A DNA stretch of 64,000 bases. Source: Tanypteryx hageni. Its lineage: Eukaryota; Arthropoda; Insecta; Odonata; Petaluridae. The stretch spans positions 174,947,956-175,011,955 of the forward strand of contig CM054113.1 of the NCBI GenBank assembly GCA_028673005.1. The letters are read 5' to 3'. The notes beneath the pieces are model-generated. The model searched no databases and had not been told where the DNA came from. It worked only from the letters and a program-made list of their open reading frames with translations. Below are positions 11,471-19,299 of the stretch, piece after piece. The translations under genes and the position numbers were made by a program. Every line of letters begins with the position of its first letter. The first letter of the stretch is position 1.

Positions 11471-11476
11471 TAAGTA

Positions 11477-11702
11477 CAGTAAACCCTCAATATTTGAGGT
11501 TTTGTCATCGCGGATTCGATTATTCGCGGAGGATTACTTTTTAGACCGATTTGACATTAGCCGCGTACAGACTTCACTATTCGCAGATATGACTCGCGGC
11601 GTCATGCGTCAGTACGGAAGCAGTGATTTTGTTACATTTGCGGATTTGACATTCGCGGTGAATTTCAAGAACGTAACCTCCGCGAATACTGAGAGTTTAC
11701 TG
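11477..11702. mobile_element. Pogo/Tigger-like MITE, 226 bp
   Basis: The ends are inverted repeats: CAGTAAACCCTCAATATT at the left, and on the opposite strand from the right CAGTAAACTCTCAGTATTCG. Both ends are flanked by TA (11475-11476 and 11703-11704), the target duplication of Tc1/mariner/pogo elements. The interior has spaced TTCGCGG and CGCGGATT phrases, the style seen in Tigger/pogo elements. An open frame crosses it but encodes no transposase. It is a nonautonomous element. Confidence 0.85.
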
Positions 11703-11839
11703 TACTATAACGTGGTGTGTGTGCGTATCGTTCTTAAAATGGACAAAGCCGTAGAAAGCCGTTTAAAAGACGTGCATAGTCGAGAAACTACGTACAGTGT
11801 TAAACAGAAATGCATTTAAAAAGTTTGATTAATTCGTGC

Positions 11840-12040
11840 TTATCCGTCCCTGCGGCCAGGGGATACCCCGCCGGTAAGGGTGAGCTCTAGCGTCGAGGAA
11901 GGGTTCGCACAGCCGAGAACTAGAGGTATCTCGCGGGCTAGTCGCGACTAGTCCCTTCTGTGTGGATATAGAAGTCGCTAGTTGCTAGTCGGTTGTTTCC
12001 AGTTGTTACAGTTGCCAGTTGCTAGTTTCTTCTGTGTAGC
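11840..12040 (+). repeat. Degenerate short repeats with GTTGCTAGT motif
   Basis: GC-rich sequence with repeated phrases: CTTCTGTGT appears twice about 73 bp apart, and GTTGCTAGT and GTTGCCAGT occur several times. It abuts the left arm of the large inverted repeat. Function unknown. Confidence 0.4.
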
Positions 12041-12122
12041 ACCTCCCAGTCTTGCCTGGACTAGGCAGGGCGGACTCTATGAAATATAGATTTTTATTTG
12101 TCAAAGTTTTAGTGTATATGTT
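12039..12122 (+). repeat. Left arm of a 2.7-kb-spaced inverted repeat
   Basis: GCACCTCCCAGTCTTGCCTG onward to about 12122 aligns by eye, at roughly 80 percent, with the reverse complement of 14692-14772. Shared blocks include CTTGCCTGG, GGACTCTATGAA and ATTTGTC-AAGTTTT-GTGTAT. Confidence 0.7.
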
Positions 12123-12134
12123 ATTTATAAAAAA

Positions 12135-12560
12135 CACGCTATATGTAGGTTAGGCACGGGAGAGGGGGAGAGTTAAGTTTTGAAAAGAAGGGATGAGGAC
12201 GACACTAATGACTAGAGGTGGGGGGGATGGCGTGAGGTCTCATCTCGATTAACGACGGCCAGTAAGAAAGGAAAAGGAGAAAGGTACAAATACTCATTTA
12301 ACATCGTTACATTGTTATATTTGTTACATTTTAGGATTTATGATTACTATAAAACTTTAAGTTCGAGTCCTTTTCCGGCAAAGCGAGAAATTATTCATAT
12401 TGAAACTACTACTATGTTTACAAATTAACAAATGCTTGGCAAAGTGGGAGTTGGAAGTTGAGTTATTCTGGAAATCCTTCAAATGTTCTTTGCACGTAAT
12501 GTTGAATTTTCTCCCAGTCTGACCAACATTTAAGTTTCTATTACAAATAAGAATTTTAAA
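12135..12560 (-). mobile_element. Penelope-like element, 3' end copy 2
   Basis: Second minus-strand copy of the family seen at 5520-5958. It extends further 5' and includes the GIY-YIG part. The 3' region is a purine-rich stretch on the plus strand (GGGAGAGGGGGAGAG), followed by GATTAACGACGGCCAGTAAG, which aligns with GATTAGCGACTGCCACTAGA in copy 1. Confidence 0.75.
12360..12550 (-). pseudogene. GIY-YIG endonuclease relic of a Penelope-like element
   Basis: Minus-strand translation gives VGQTGRKFNITCKEHLKDFQ, then NNSTSNSHFAKHLLICKHSS. The first motif corresponds to the conserved (Y)VGQTGR-----R--EH region of Penelope-like GIY-YIG domains. The expected arginine after the GQTGR block has become threonine. 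The frame then shifts relative to copy 1 and terminates early near 12374. It is inactive. Confidence 0.78.
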
Positions 12561-13700
12561 AAAATTGGAAGCATATACAATTTATAGATGCTTTCTCATT
12601 TTTGTCTCAGAGTAAATGGTAATCCGTGCCGTATTAGCCCAAATAGTTGATTTTAATCTGGAAAATTGTAATTTTCCTATAATAGAATTGAATTAATGCT
12701 TTTTATTGGGCTTAATACAAGATACGGAACTATCATTCATTCCAATCTACTATGTAAGCATACGATTACTTAATATTTCAAGGACACCAATAATTCTATT
12801 TACTCGTAAGGGTTTTATAGACATTTTTTATTGCTTTCCATTATGGAATGTTGTTTCTTTCAAGTCAAGTAAGCAACATTGTATGCAATTCTAAGCACAA
12901 TTTCGTTTGATGCGTATTATTCAGATCGCGAAGTTTGTTCAACTGTTTTCAATTATCGAATGTATCTTCTCTCAAGTTGAGTCCGGATTATGTGTAATTT
13001 TGAGTACAATTGATTTATCATGATAATCAATTATCGAATTTGCTTTGCTAAAAAAATGTATGAAATGTTGATTATTTATGCGTTTCAAGCGAGTTATATA
13101 TGAGTTATACATTAAAACCTTTATTCGGATAAAGGACATTATTTACCATGGAAAAGTCAACGAGACCACATAATTACGACCTATAGTTGCAGAGATAAAA
13201 ATTCACAAAGCGCCTAATTTTTCGATACCGCTTTATACGTATGTACTTCCCATAAAGATTTCCTTTGAAATCTCTGCGTATTCCATTTATGGAGTATGTA
13301 TTCTTTTCCATATTGTTAGCTTCTAAGCGAAACGTGCCTAAAAATGGTACCTATATTAAAACGTTTTTCACAAAAATCTAAGAATAGTTGACACCCTCCA
13401 TCGTCGAATACGAAAGAGAATACGGTTCTGGCATAATAAACTTGTAAAAAAACATTTGTTAACTTAATAACCTAAATTAAAACCTCACATGGCAAAAATA
13501 TAAAAATTTAAAAATATTTTCTTCAAGTTCATCATTAAAATTTTAAATTTGTAGATATATTCTTTTATCATATTATTACAAATTAATACTGATGAATCAA
13601 CAAAAAAATACATAAAAGTTATAATTAGCAAAAGGTGTTTTAAATACTATAACATCAACACAAAATGGGTGAAAATCTTCAATTTCTGGAAATTTTGTGT
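12560..13700. other. No gene recognised
   Basis: Very AT-rich. Two weakly similar segments (12845-12905 and 12955-13015, sharing CTCAAGT and TACAATT-like phrases) may be an old tandem duplication. A frame at 12706-12894 has no domain. Confidence 0.4.
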
Positions 13701-13702
13701 CA

Positions 13703-14090
13703 AAAAATCTGATGTGGCCACCGCATGACTTTGTCCATACTTGTAATATTTCTAAAAATTCCAAATAGGTTAAATGATAATAAATATTTGAAGTAGCCGC
13801 GAGAAAAATTTAAAGACTTTACAAAGAACAGAAATAAACTCAAACTGTAGCCTTCTGATATTGAATATAGCCCGAAGCTCCAACAATTAAGAAAAAATCT
13901 GATGTGGCCACCACATGACTTTCTCCATATCTGTAATATTTCTTAAAATTCCAAATAGGTTACATAATAATAAATGTTTTAAGAAACTGCGAGAAAATTT
14001 TATACTTTACAAAAACAAATAAACTGAAACCATAGAGAAAATAGCTCTCTGATATTGGATATAGCCACAAAGCTCCAACAATTAAAAAAA
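13703..14090 (+). repeat. Two-unit tandem repeat (about 190 bp units)
   Basis: Unit 1 starts at 13703 and unit 2 near 13892, each with AAAATCTGATGTGGCCACC. Both continue CATGACTTT, TCCAAATAGGTTA, AATAAAT, GCGAGAAAATTT, CTCTGATATTG, then AGCTCCAACAATTAA. The units differ by small indels, so the duplication is not recent. Confidence 0.85.
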
Positions 14091-14227
14091 GAAAAATAAG
14101 CGTTACTAAGATGTAACTAAGCGTCAATTGTTAACAATAGTCATCGGTAGGTGGCACGGTGGTGGCAGCTAAAAATATAAGATATCTCTTAAAGACTGCA
14201 TTATATGGAAAAATGTTTCAAACAGAG

Positions 14228-14254
14228 GTTGTAGAAAATTAAATTTTCTACAAC
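14228..14254. repeat. 27-bp perfect palindrome
   Basis: GTTGTAGAAAATT, one A, then its exact reverse complement AATTTTCTACAAC. It lies between the tandem repeat and the right arm of the large inverted repeat. It could be a hairpin in a mobile element; function unknown. Confidence 0.75.
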
Positions 14255-14464
14255 TTGTATACCAATATATTTTTACATTTATTAAATATTAAAGCAAATA
14301 TTAAAAAATAACGGATAAGTGACAGGAGCAAATACCCACTTCCGGTTAACAGATTTTTACCAAAAACTAATAAGTTTTGTGACTGTCATAAAAATTATAA
14401 ATATAAAATTTCGTGTTGACCTGATTAATAGTATTTGAGTTATAGTACCCACAAAAAAGCTATC

Positions 14465-14595
14465 ACATACACACACACATACACAGACATAATCGATAAA
14501 ATGGTCAAAACGTGTTCAGGAGACCTCAAAACGTGTATTTCCGTTGAAATACTTTCTCTTCGTATATGGAGAAAGTAGAAAAGGGTATAGGGCTA
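14465..14595 (+). repeat. Repeat tail with ACTTTCTC hairpin
   Basis: CACACACATACACAGACA is followed by CAGGAGACCTCAAAACG and then TACTTTCTCTTCGTATATGG-AGAAAGTA, a stem-loop. The phrase order parallels 5365-5480 (GACAGACAGACGGG, CAGGGACACCTAAAACG, GAGAAAGTA), so both are probably ends of one repeat class. 22205-22245 has a similar ACTTTCTC...GAGAAAGT hairpin. Confidence 0.5.
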
Positions 14596-14691
14596 GGATG
14601 TACGATAAATCGGTGAATTGTTTATGCTTCCTATATATTTTTCAATGAAAAAAGGAAAAACAAAATAAATAATTTCTACAATCACTATTAA

Positions 14692-14772
14692 AACATACAC
14701 GAAAACTTGGACAAATCAAAATATATACTTCATAGAGTCCACACTGCCCAGCCCAGGCAAGACGGAAGGTGC
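14692..14772 (-). repeat. Right arm of the 2.7-kb-spaced inverted repeat
   Basis: Reverse complement of 12039-12122 with scattered mismatches. Just outside it, 14773-14860 holds three more copies of an AGAGTCCA-CCTGCCTG phrase and the palindrome GGACTCTTAGAGTCC (14815-14829). Confidence 0.7.
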
Positions 14773-14879
14773 AGCCTAGAGTCCATCCTGCCTGATGACT
14801 GGTTTAGGCGAGACGGACTCTTAGAGTCCACCCTGCCTGGGGAATCCATCCTGCCTCCTACACCGACACTCGTGAATTT

Positions 14880-14956
14880 GATTTTTTTTCGCGTACAGTT
14901 TGGCGCCCTTGGCAACCGCCCCGACGCTAACCCGTTGCTACGCCACTGCTCTGTAG
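14880..14956. mobile_element. One end of a hAT-type MITE
   Basis: The segment ends GTTGCTACGCCACTG, which read from the other strand is CAGTGGCGTAGCAAC, the same terminal style as the complete element at 18328-18502. I did not find the matching left end or target duplication, so only this end is claimed. Confidence 0.45.
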
Positions 14957-14999
14957 TATTACATGCATCGCCCGTCTATTAGGTTGATATGGGGTGAAA

Positions 15000-16080
15000 G
15001 GGGGACAAATTAATTATAATAGCTTGCATAACAGCGTAAGTTTAGGGCTAACCACTAACACCACACTCCGCTTCCGCGTGCAAAATTTAAATGCAGATGC
15101 AAACCGTGGGCGGAAAAAATTATAAAATCGCCTCTTGATGTAATGCAGCAGTTATATCAAAGTTAACAAATGCGCGTTTTCTGCGCACAAATGGAGCGCA
15201 GGGAATTTTTCTCCGAGATAATAACGCACTTCCTCCGGTAAAAGAAACCAGCTTTAATCGGCGAAAAAAAAAATCGTTTTGCAAAAAGAAGCGAGCGAAC
15301 TGTTTCTCTAAATCCCTCCCCATTTACGCTGGGAAGGCGAGAGAGATAAAACTCCGACGGAAGTGACGCAGCGTCGCATTCGAATGAGGAACGCTTGGTT
15401 TTACATCCTGTTTTTTTATTTATCTTCCAAAGGTTGTCTACTCCAAGAAAATATCGTACATCTCCGATGGCGAAGTGCGACTAGCGCATCGAAATCGGCC
15501 GGGTTTTGCACGACTCGGGCGGTCGAGTAAATGTGTTGGCACAAATGACTCGTTTCGATTATGGAAAAGTACAGGTGACCCTCGAATTAAGTTGCATTCA
15601 GGAAGAACGCGACGCTAAGACCAAACGAAGCGAAACTTATATTTCCGTAGATTTAATGATACACCTGGTGGGCACATACCATAGGGATACGCCCGGCCCT
15701 CCTATAACACGGGGGATGGGTTCTGAAAAATTGGTATGTAAACTGAACCTAACTTTAAATAGTGAAAGTAGAGTTTTGTTCCGTGCCCCCTTAAGGCCCG
15801 ACCAAGGCGCGTTGATGCAAGTCATAATCCGCCTTATCTCAATTGTTCGTATAAAAACAAACAGTGTTGTAGCGAATCGGTGTTACCGGAAGGCCAGTTG
15901 TATTTTTTGATTGTAATTTGCAGAAAATGGTATTTAAGTGTAATCAACAAACACGGCTTCTTTGTCGTTTATTTATTTATTCCATTTATTTTAAATGGCT
16001 GATAAACAGCCGCTACCGGCCTTCTGTAATGAGCACTACTCTGACAAGCACTTGAAATTCAAAATATTTTTTAGTACTCA
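15000..16080. other. No gene recognised
   Basis: Mixed AT-rich and moderately GC-rich DNA. TACAGGTGACCCTCGAATTA at 15570-15589 looks like the start of another pogo/Tigger-like end beside TA, but no partner end was found. The 134-codon frame at 15506-15910 starts before this repeat and has no domain. Confidence 0.4.
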
Positions 16081-16083
16081 TCT

Positions 16084-16226
16084 GTACCTATCTCAGACAG
16101 CCATTATGGAATGTCAGATGCGCATTTTGGCAACAATGCAACCGTCTTCAGTGGTAATTAGACGGTCGCATTATAGCCGAAATGCGCATGTGGTTTTTCA
16201 TAACCTTGTGGCTATTTGAGATACAT
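16084..16226. repeat. Foldback repeat family, copy 3
   Basis: The left arm has GTACCTATCTCAGACAGCC, then CAGATGCGCATTTTGGCAAC. The right arm has GCCGAAATGCGCATGTGGTT, then GTGGCTATTTGAGATAC. It is the clearest foldback pair of the family, with arms of about 60 bp around a centre near 16150. Confidence 0.75.
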
Positions 16227-16502
16227 GAGATACGTGATATTTCAATTTTTTAATTTTATGTGCTTATCCTTGATTTTTTTCAGACATAAGACGAGCTCAA
16301 TAATTCTCTTGTGAACATATAACCGTGTTCTCAGCAGGGTTCGCGACCCTAACATTGCGAGAAAGACGCTCTAACAACCCATCTATCGTGGCCGCCGTAA
16401 AATACAAACGACAATTAAATTAATAGCGTGACAAGACGTCTTCACTGGATTGCTTACCGCATGTTTTTCAGCCATATTTAAGAGCTTTGGAACAGTTTGA
16501 CT

Positions 16503-17259
16503 AAGGCATAGATTTTTCGGGTTTTACCCGATTTTTACCCTCCGATTTTCTTTTTAAAATTTCTGATAAAACCCGAAATTATTAGTCTTCTTTAAACACT
16601 AAGTTTTTTAGATTTGGTCACAGAATTTATATTCTGGAGCTTGTATGCACCTCAGCACTTGAGTGCTGTCCGAGATGTTCGTGATCAGTCTGTTTATTCT
16701 CTTATATTATTATTATTTATTCGTATGCTTACTTTGTAACACAATCTTAATCTCCTTGGTTTTCTCGCACCACGAATAGTCAAGGACGCGCCTTAGGTAG
16801 TCGCTGTTAGATCTTTGATAGGATAAGGAAAAAAACAGCCCAAGTGTCTGTTAGTTGAAAACACTACGAAAGAAAAATTATTTCACTAATATGTAGTGTT
16901 TTCAAAAGAAGTTTAACGGGAAGCAAGATATTTGTGCAGCCTGCGAGGTGTTCCTCTCCACCTGGAGGTGTTTAACACGAGTTATCACACTCTCAACCAT
17001 ACTTAATATATAGTAAAAAGTTTTCATTGTTGATAAAACATTTAAATTTTTAAACAAGATTTTTATTTAAAAATCATTTTATCCTAATTACAAAATAATA
17101 AAACCCGAAAATTACTCGAGATTGAACTTTTTTTTTTAATCTCGAAAAATCTGTAACTTAATTATACCCGATTTTAACCCGAATGAAAAGGAAACTAATA
17201 AAACCCGATATTTACCCTTCGAATGAAAGTTTTTTTTAACCCGAAAAATCCATACCCTT
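16503..17259. mobile_element. Nonautonomous DNA element with GATTTTTCGGGTT ends
   Basis: The left end AAGGCATAGATTTTTCGGGT pairs with the right end, which on the opposite strand reads AAGGGTATGGATTTTTCGGG. The subterminal sequence is full of (T)ACCCGA/TCGGGT(A) phrases at both ends (16515-16575 and 17100-17245), as expected of transposase-binding repeats. A 13-bp perfect hairpin lies inside (16855-16867 with 16893-16905). There is no coding sequence, and no clear target duplication was found. Confidence 0.6.
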
Positions 17260-17384
17260 GTTATAATGTCGGCAGGGTATGTTTACTATGATGTTTGACT
17301 TATCAAAATGAATCATTTAAAATTAAGCGATAGCATTCATTTAGAAGTATTTCAAGGCCCGTGATTCACACGCTTATATCCAAA

Positions 17385-17442
17385 CAGAGAGAGAGAGTAA
17401 TGTGTGTGTGTGTGAGAGAGAGAGAGAGAAAGAGAGAGAGAA
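17385..17442 (+). repeat. (GA)n-(TG)n-(GA)n microsatellite
   Basis: Compound dinucleotide tract: GAGAGAGAG, then TGTGTGTGTGTG, then GAGAGAGAGAGAG with one interruption. Confidence 0.9.
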
Positions 17443-17960
17443 ACGGTGATGATAGTCTTTTGCGGTCGAGCATGATGTATCAAATTAAATAAAGATTGTC
17501 GTTTCCGGAATTAAATTGTTTCGATTAAAAAGGCCGGTTCTCGAGGTCTGCCGGAAACTTTAATATTCGAAATGAAACACGGTATGCTCTTTTTTAGAAG
17601 GGTTTTATAATCCTCGTTACAACGAGATACAGGACACTCAGAGGTGAATATAGGGCTAGCCCATTAAGACGACCGCGTAGGACCTGGCGCCTGAAGCCGT
17701 GAATTAGTGTTAAAAGAGTCAGAAGCTTGTTGCGAGAGGGGAAAGAAATGTATAGATTGAGTGTGAGAAGGCCCGACACAAAGAAGTGGTCATATATCTT
17801 AAATTATGATGGAGATCATCGCAAAGTACATTTGGCGAAGACCAGTCTCAACTGTCGGATACCACCGAAAAGAGAATTTCTTAGAGTTCCACTCGAAGAC
17901 TTGAGCTACGATCGACATCGACTTCAGAAGCCCGCCCAATGTATTGTAAATATATACGCT

Positions 17961-18000
17961 AATAATTTTGAAACGAGAAAAAAGTCGTTTCAAAATTATT
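17961..18000. repeat. Perfect 16-bp hairpin with 8-nt loop
   Basis: AATAATTTTGAAACGA (17961-17976), an 8-nt purine loop, then its exact reverse complement (17985-18000). No terminal repeats or known element surround it. Confidence 0.8.
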
Positions 18001-18327
18001 CCCAACATTACAGCTTATGCCTGCGTGCATAGGATCTTCAGATCGCTTTATTGCATCAATTTCCATATATGCTAATAGATTATTAAGGATTTAATATTCT
18101 GATTTCTTCCATAAAATTTAACCACATGTTTTCAGAATTCGCGAATCGTGCGCCTCGCAAACCACTATTGCTTATGGGGATCGTAAACAACTATTTCCTA
18201 GGGTACTAAATGCGCACCTGCAGGACACTCACAGGAATGTCGCTTACGAATTCAGTTATTATGCTTAGTATTTTTCATAATTACGTGGAAGTTTACGAAT
18301 TCCCAATGTCATATTTTGTATTGTAAC

Positions 18328-18502
18328 CAGTGGCGTAGCGGACACCCCCGCGCGGCGGGGGGGGGGGGGGGATGGGGGAGGAGGGGGGGGGGCTTGGCCA
18401 AAGCGGGTCCGTATTTTTTCGTGAGGCACGTATGTTTTTTTTCCCGGGTCTTCAATTTTGTTTTGGCGTGGGGGGGTCTACGCATTTCCCGGTACGCCAC
18501 TG
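18328..18502. mobile_element. hAT MITE, 175 bp, G-rich centre
   Basis: Ends CAGTGGCGTAGCGGAC and CGGTACGCCACTG are flanked by a perfect 8-bp target duplication, ATTGTAAC (18320-18327 and 18503-18510). Inside is a long G run (18357-18392, interrupted by A/T). The 8-bp duplication and CAGTGGCGTA-type ends identify hAT. There is no transposase. The perfect duplication suggests a relatively recent insertion. Confidence 0.92.
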
Positions 18503-18519
18503 ATTGTAACTTATTCAAG

Positions 18520-18605
18520 TAACTCGCGAGCCACATGTGACTTGTATAGCCACTTTAGGTGGCCTTCGGTCATACTATAGGTTTTAAATTTTCAATGAGC
18601 CCCTT
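18520..18605 (+). repeat. hAT-type repeat remnant (CTCGCGAGCCACATGTGA)
   Basis: CTCGCGAGCCACATGTGACT, then a CCTTCGGTCATACTATAGG phrase and TTTTCAATGAG, aligning with 44340-44415. The phrase is typical of the interior of CAGGGGT-type hAT elements. The MITE at 18328 inserted just beside it. Confidence 0.55.
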
Positions 18606-18879
18606 TTGAATTTTCAATGGGCCCTGCACTTCGATATCACCTCAAAGAAGGCCTAAGTTAAATTTGGTAGTAAATGCTAACAGGGTACCGCACAATCCGA
18701 TAAGCCCCGGGCCTCGCACCTTCCTAGGGGCGACCCTGTCCCCATATTAAAGTATAATAAAACCCTTATTCTCTTGGTCACTTGGTCATTCTGTCCGTAA
18801 CGTTTAATATCTTAGCCATTTCTTCAGCGAGTTCAACCAAATTTGGCAGAATTTCTATACTATAATTTTATAATAAAAT

Positions 18880-18881
<2 letters not shown>

Positions 18882-18936
<55 letters not shown>
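18882..18936. repeat. (TA)n microsatellite
   Basis: Uninterrupted TA dinucleotides. It lies at the 3' side of the minus-strand RT fragment that follows. Confidence 0.95.
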
Positions 18937-18941
<5 letters not shown>

Positions 18942-18978
18942 TATATCATAGGTAGTCTGTCCGTGGGCAGGTCCGTGA

Positions 18979-19275
18979 TTATTCATGGTTAAAACTGGTT
19001 CTCCATATACTCCTATTTTCCGCTGTCCTCTTCATATCTTGATAACTCTCTTTCCCTTTCAAATCCTTTCTTGCTAGAAGTACTTGATCATCCGCGTATT
19101 TTACTGTTCTTATAATCCTTCCTCCAATTTTGAAATCTCCTGTGCCTTTTAACGCTTCTTGCGTGAGACTTTCTCCATATATATTGAATACGGTTGGCGA
19201 TAGGCAGCAACCCTGTCTTACTCCTCTACCGATATTTACTCCGCAGGTGTCCGCATTCTCCAGCTTGACCTTGAT
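18979..19275 (-). pseudogene. LINE reverse transcriptase palm fragment (family 3)
   Basis: Minus-strand translation contains GVNIGRGVRQGCCLSPTVFN (normally GVRQGCPLSPxLFN) and, after about 30 residues, IGGRIIRTVKYADDQVLLA with the YADD catalytic box intact. These two blocks are motifs 4 and 5 of non-LTR RTs. After about ten residues the frame jumps to KRTAENRSIWR, which looks like the protein's far C-terminus, so an internal deletion is likely. Both ends abut TA tracts. The copy cannot be active. Confidence 0.85.
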
Positions 19276-19289
19276 ATATATATATATAA
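19273..19289. repeat. Short (TA)n tract
   Basis: Seven to eight TA units at the upstream border of the RT fragment. Confidence 0.8.
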
Positions 19290-19299
19290 TGATCATTGT

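Noticed and set aside
15506..15910. 134-codon frame
   Set aside because: It crosses a repeat-like TACAGGTGACCCTCG segment and shows no domain.
17727..18032. 101-codon frame containing a perfect hairpin
   Set aside because: No family resemblance; the opposite strand is equally open and the hairpin lies inside it.
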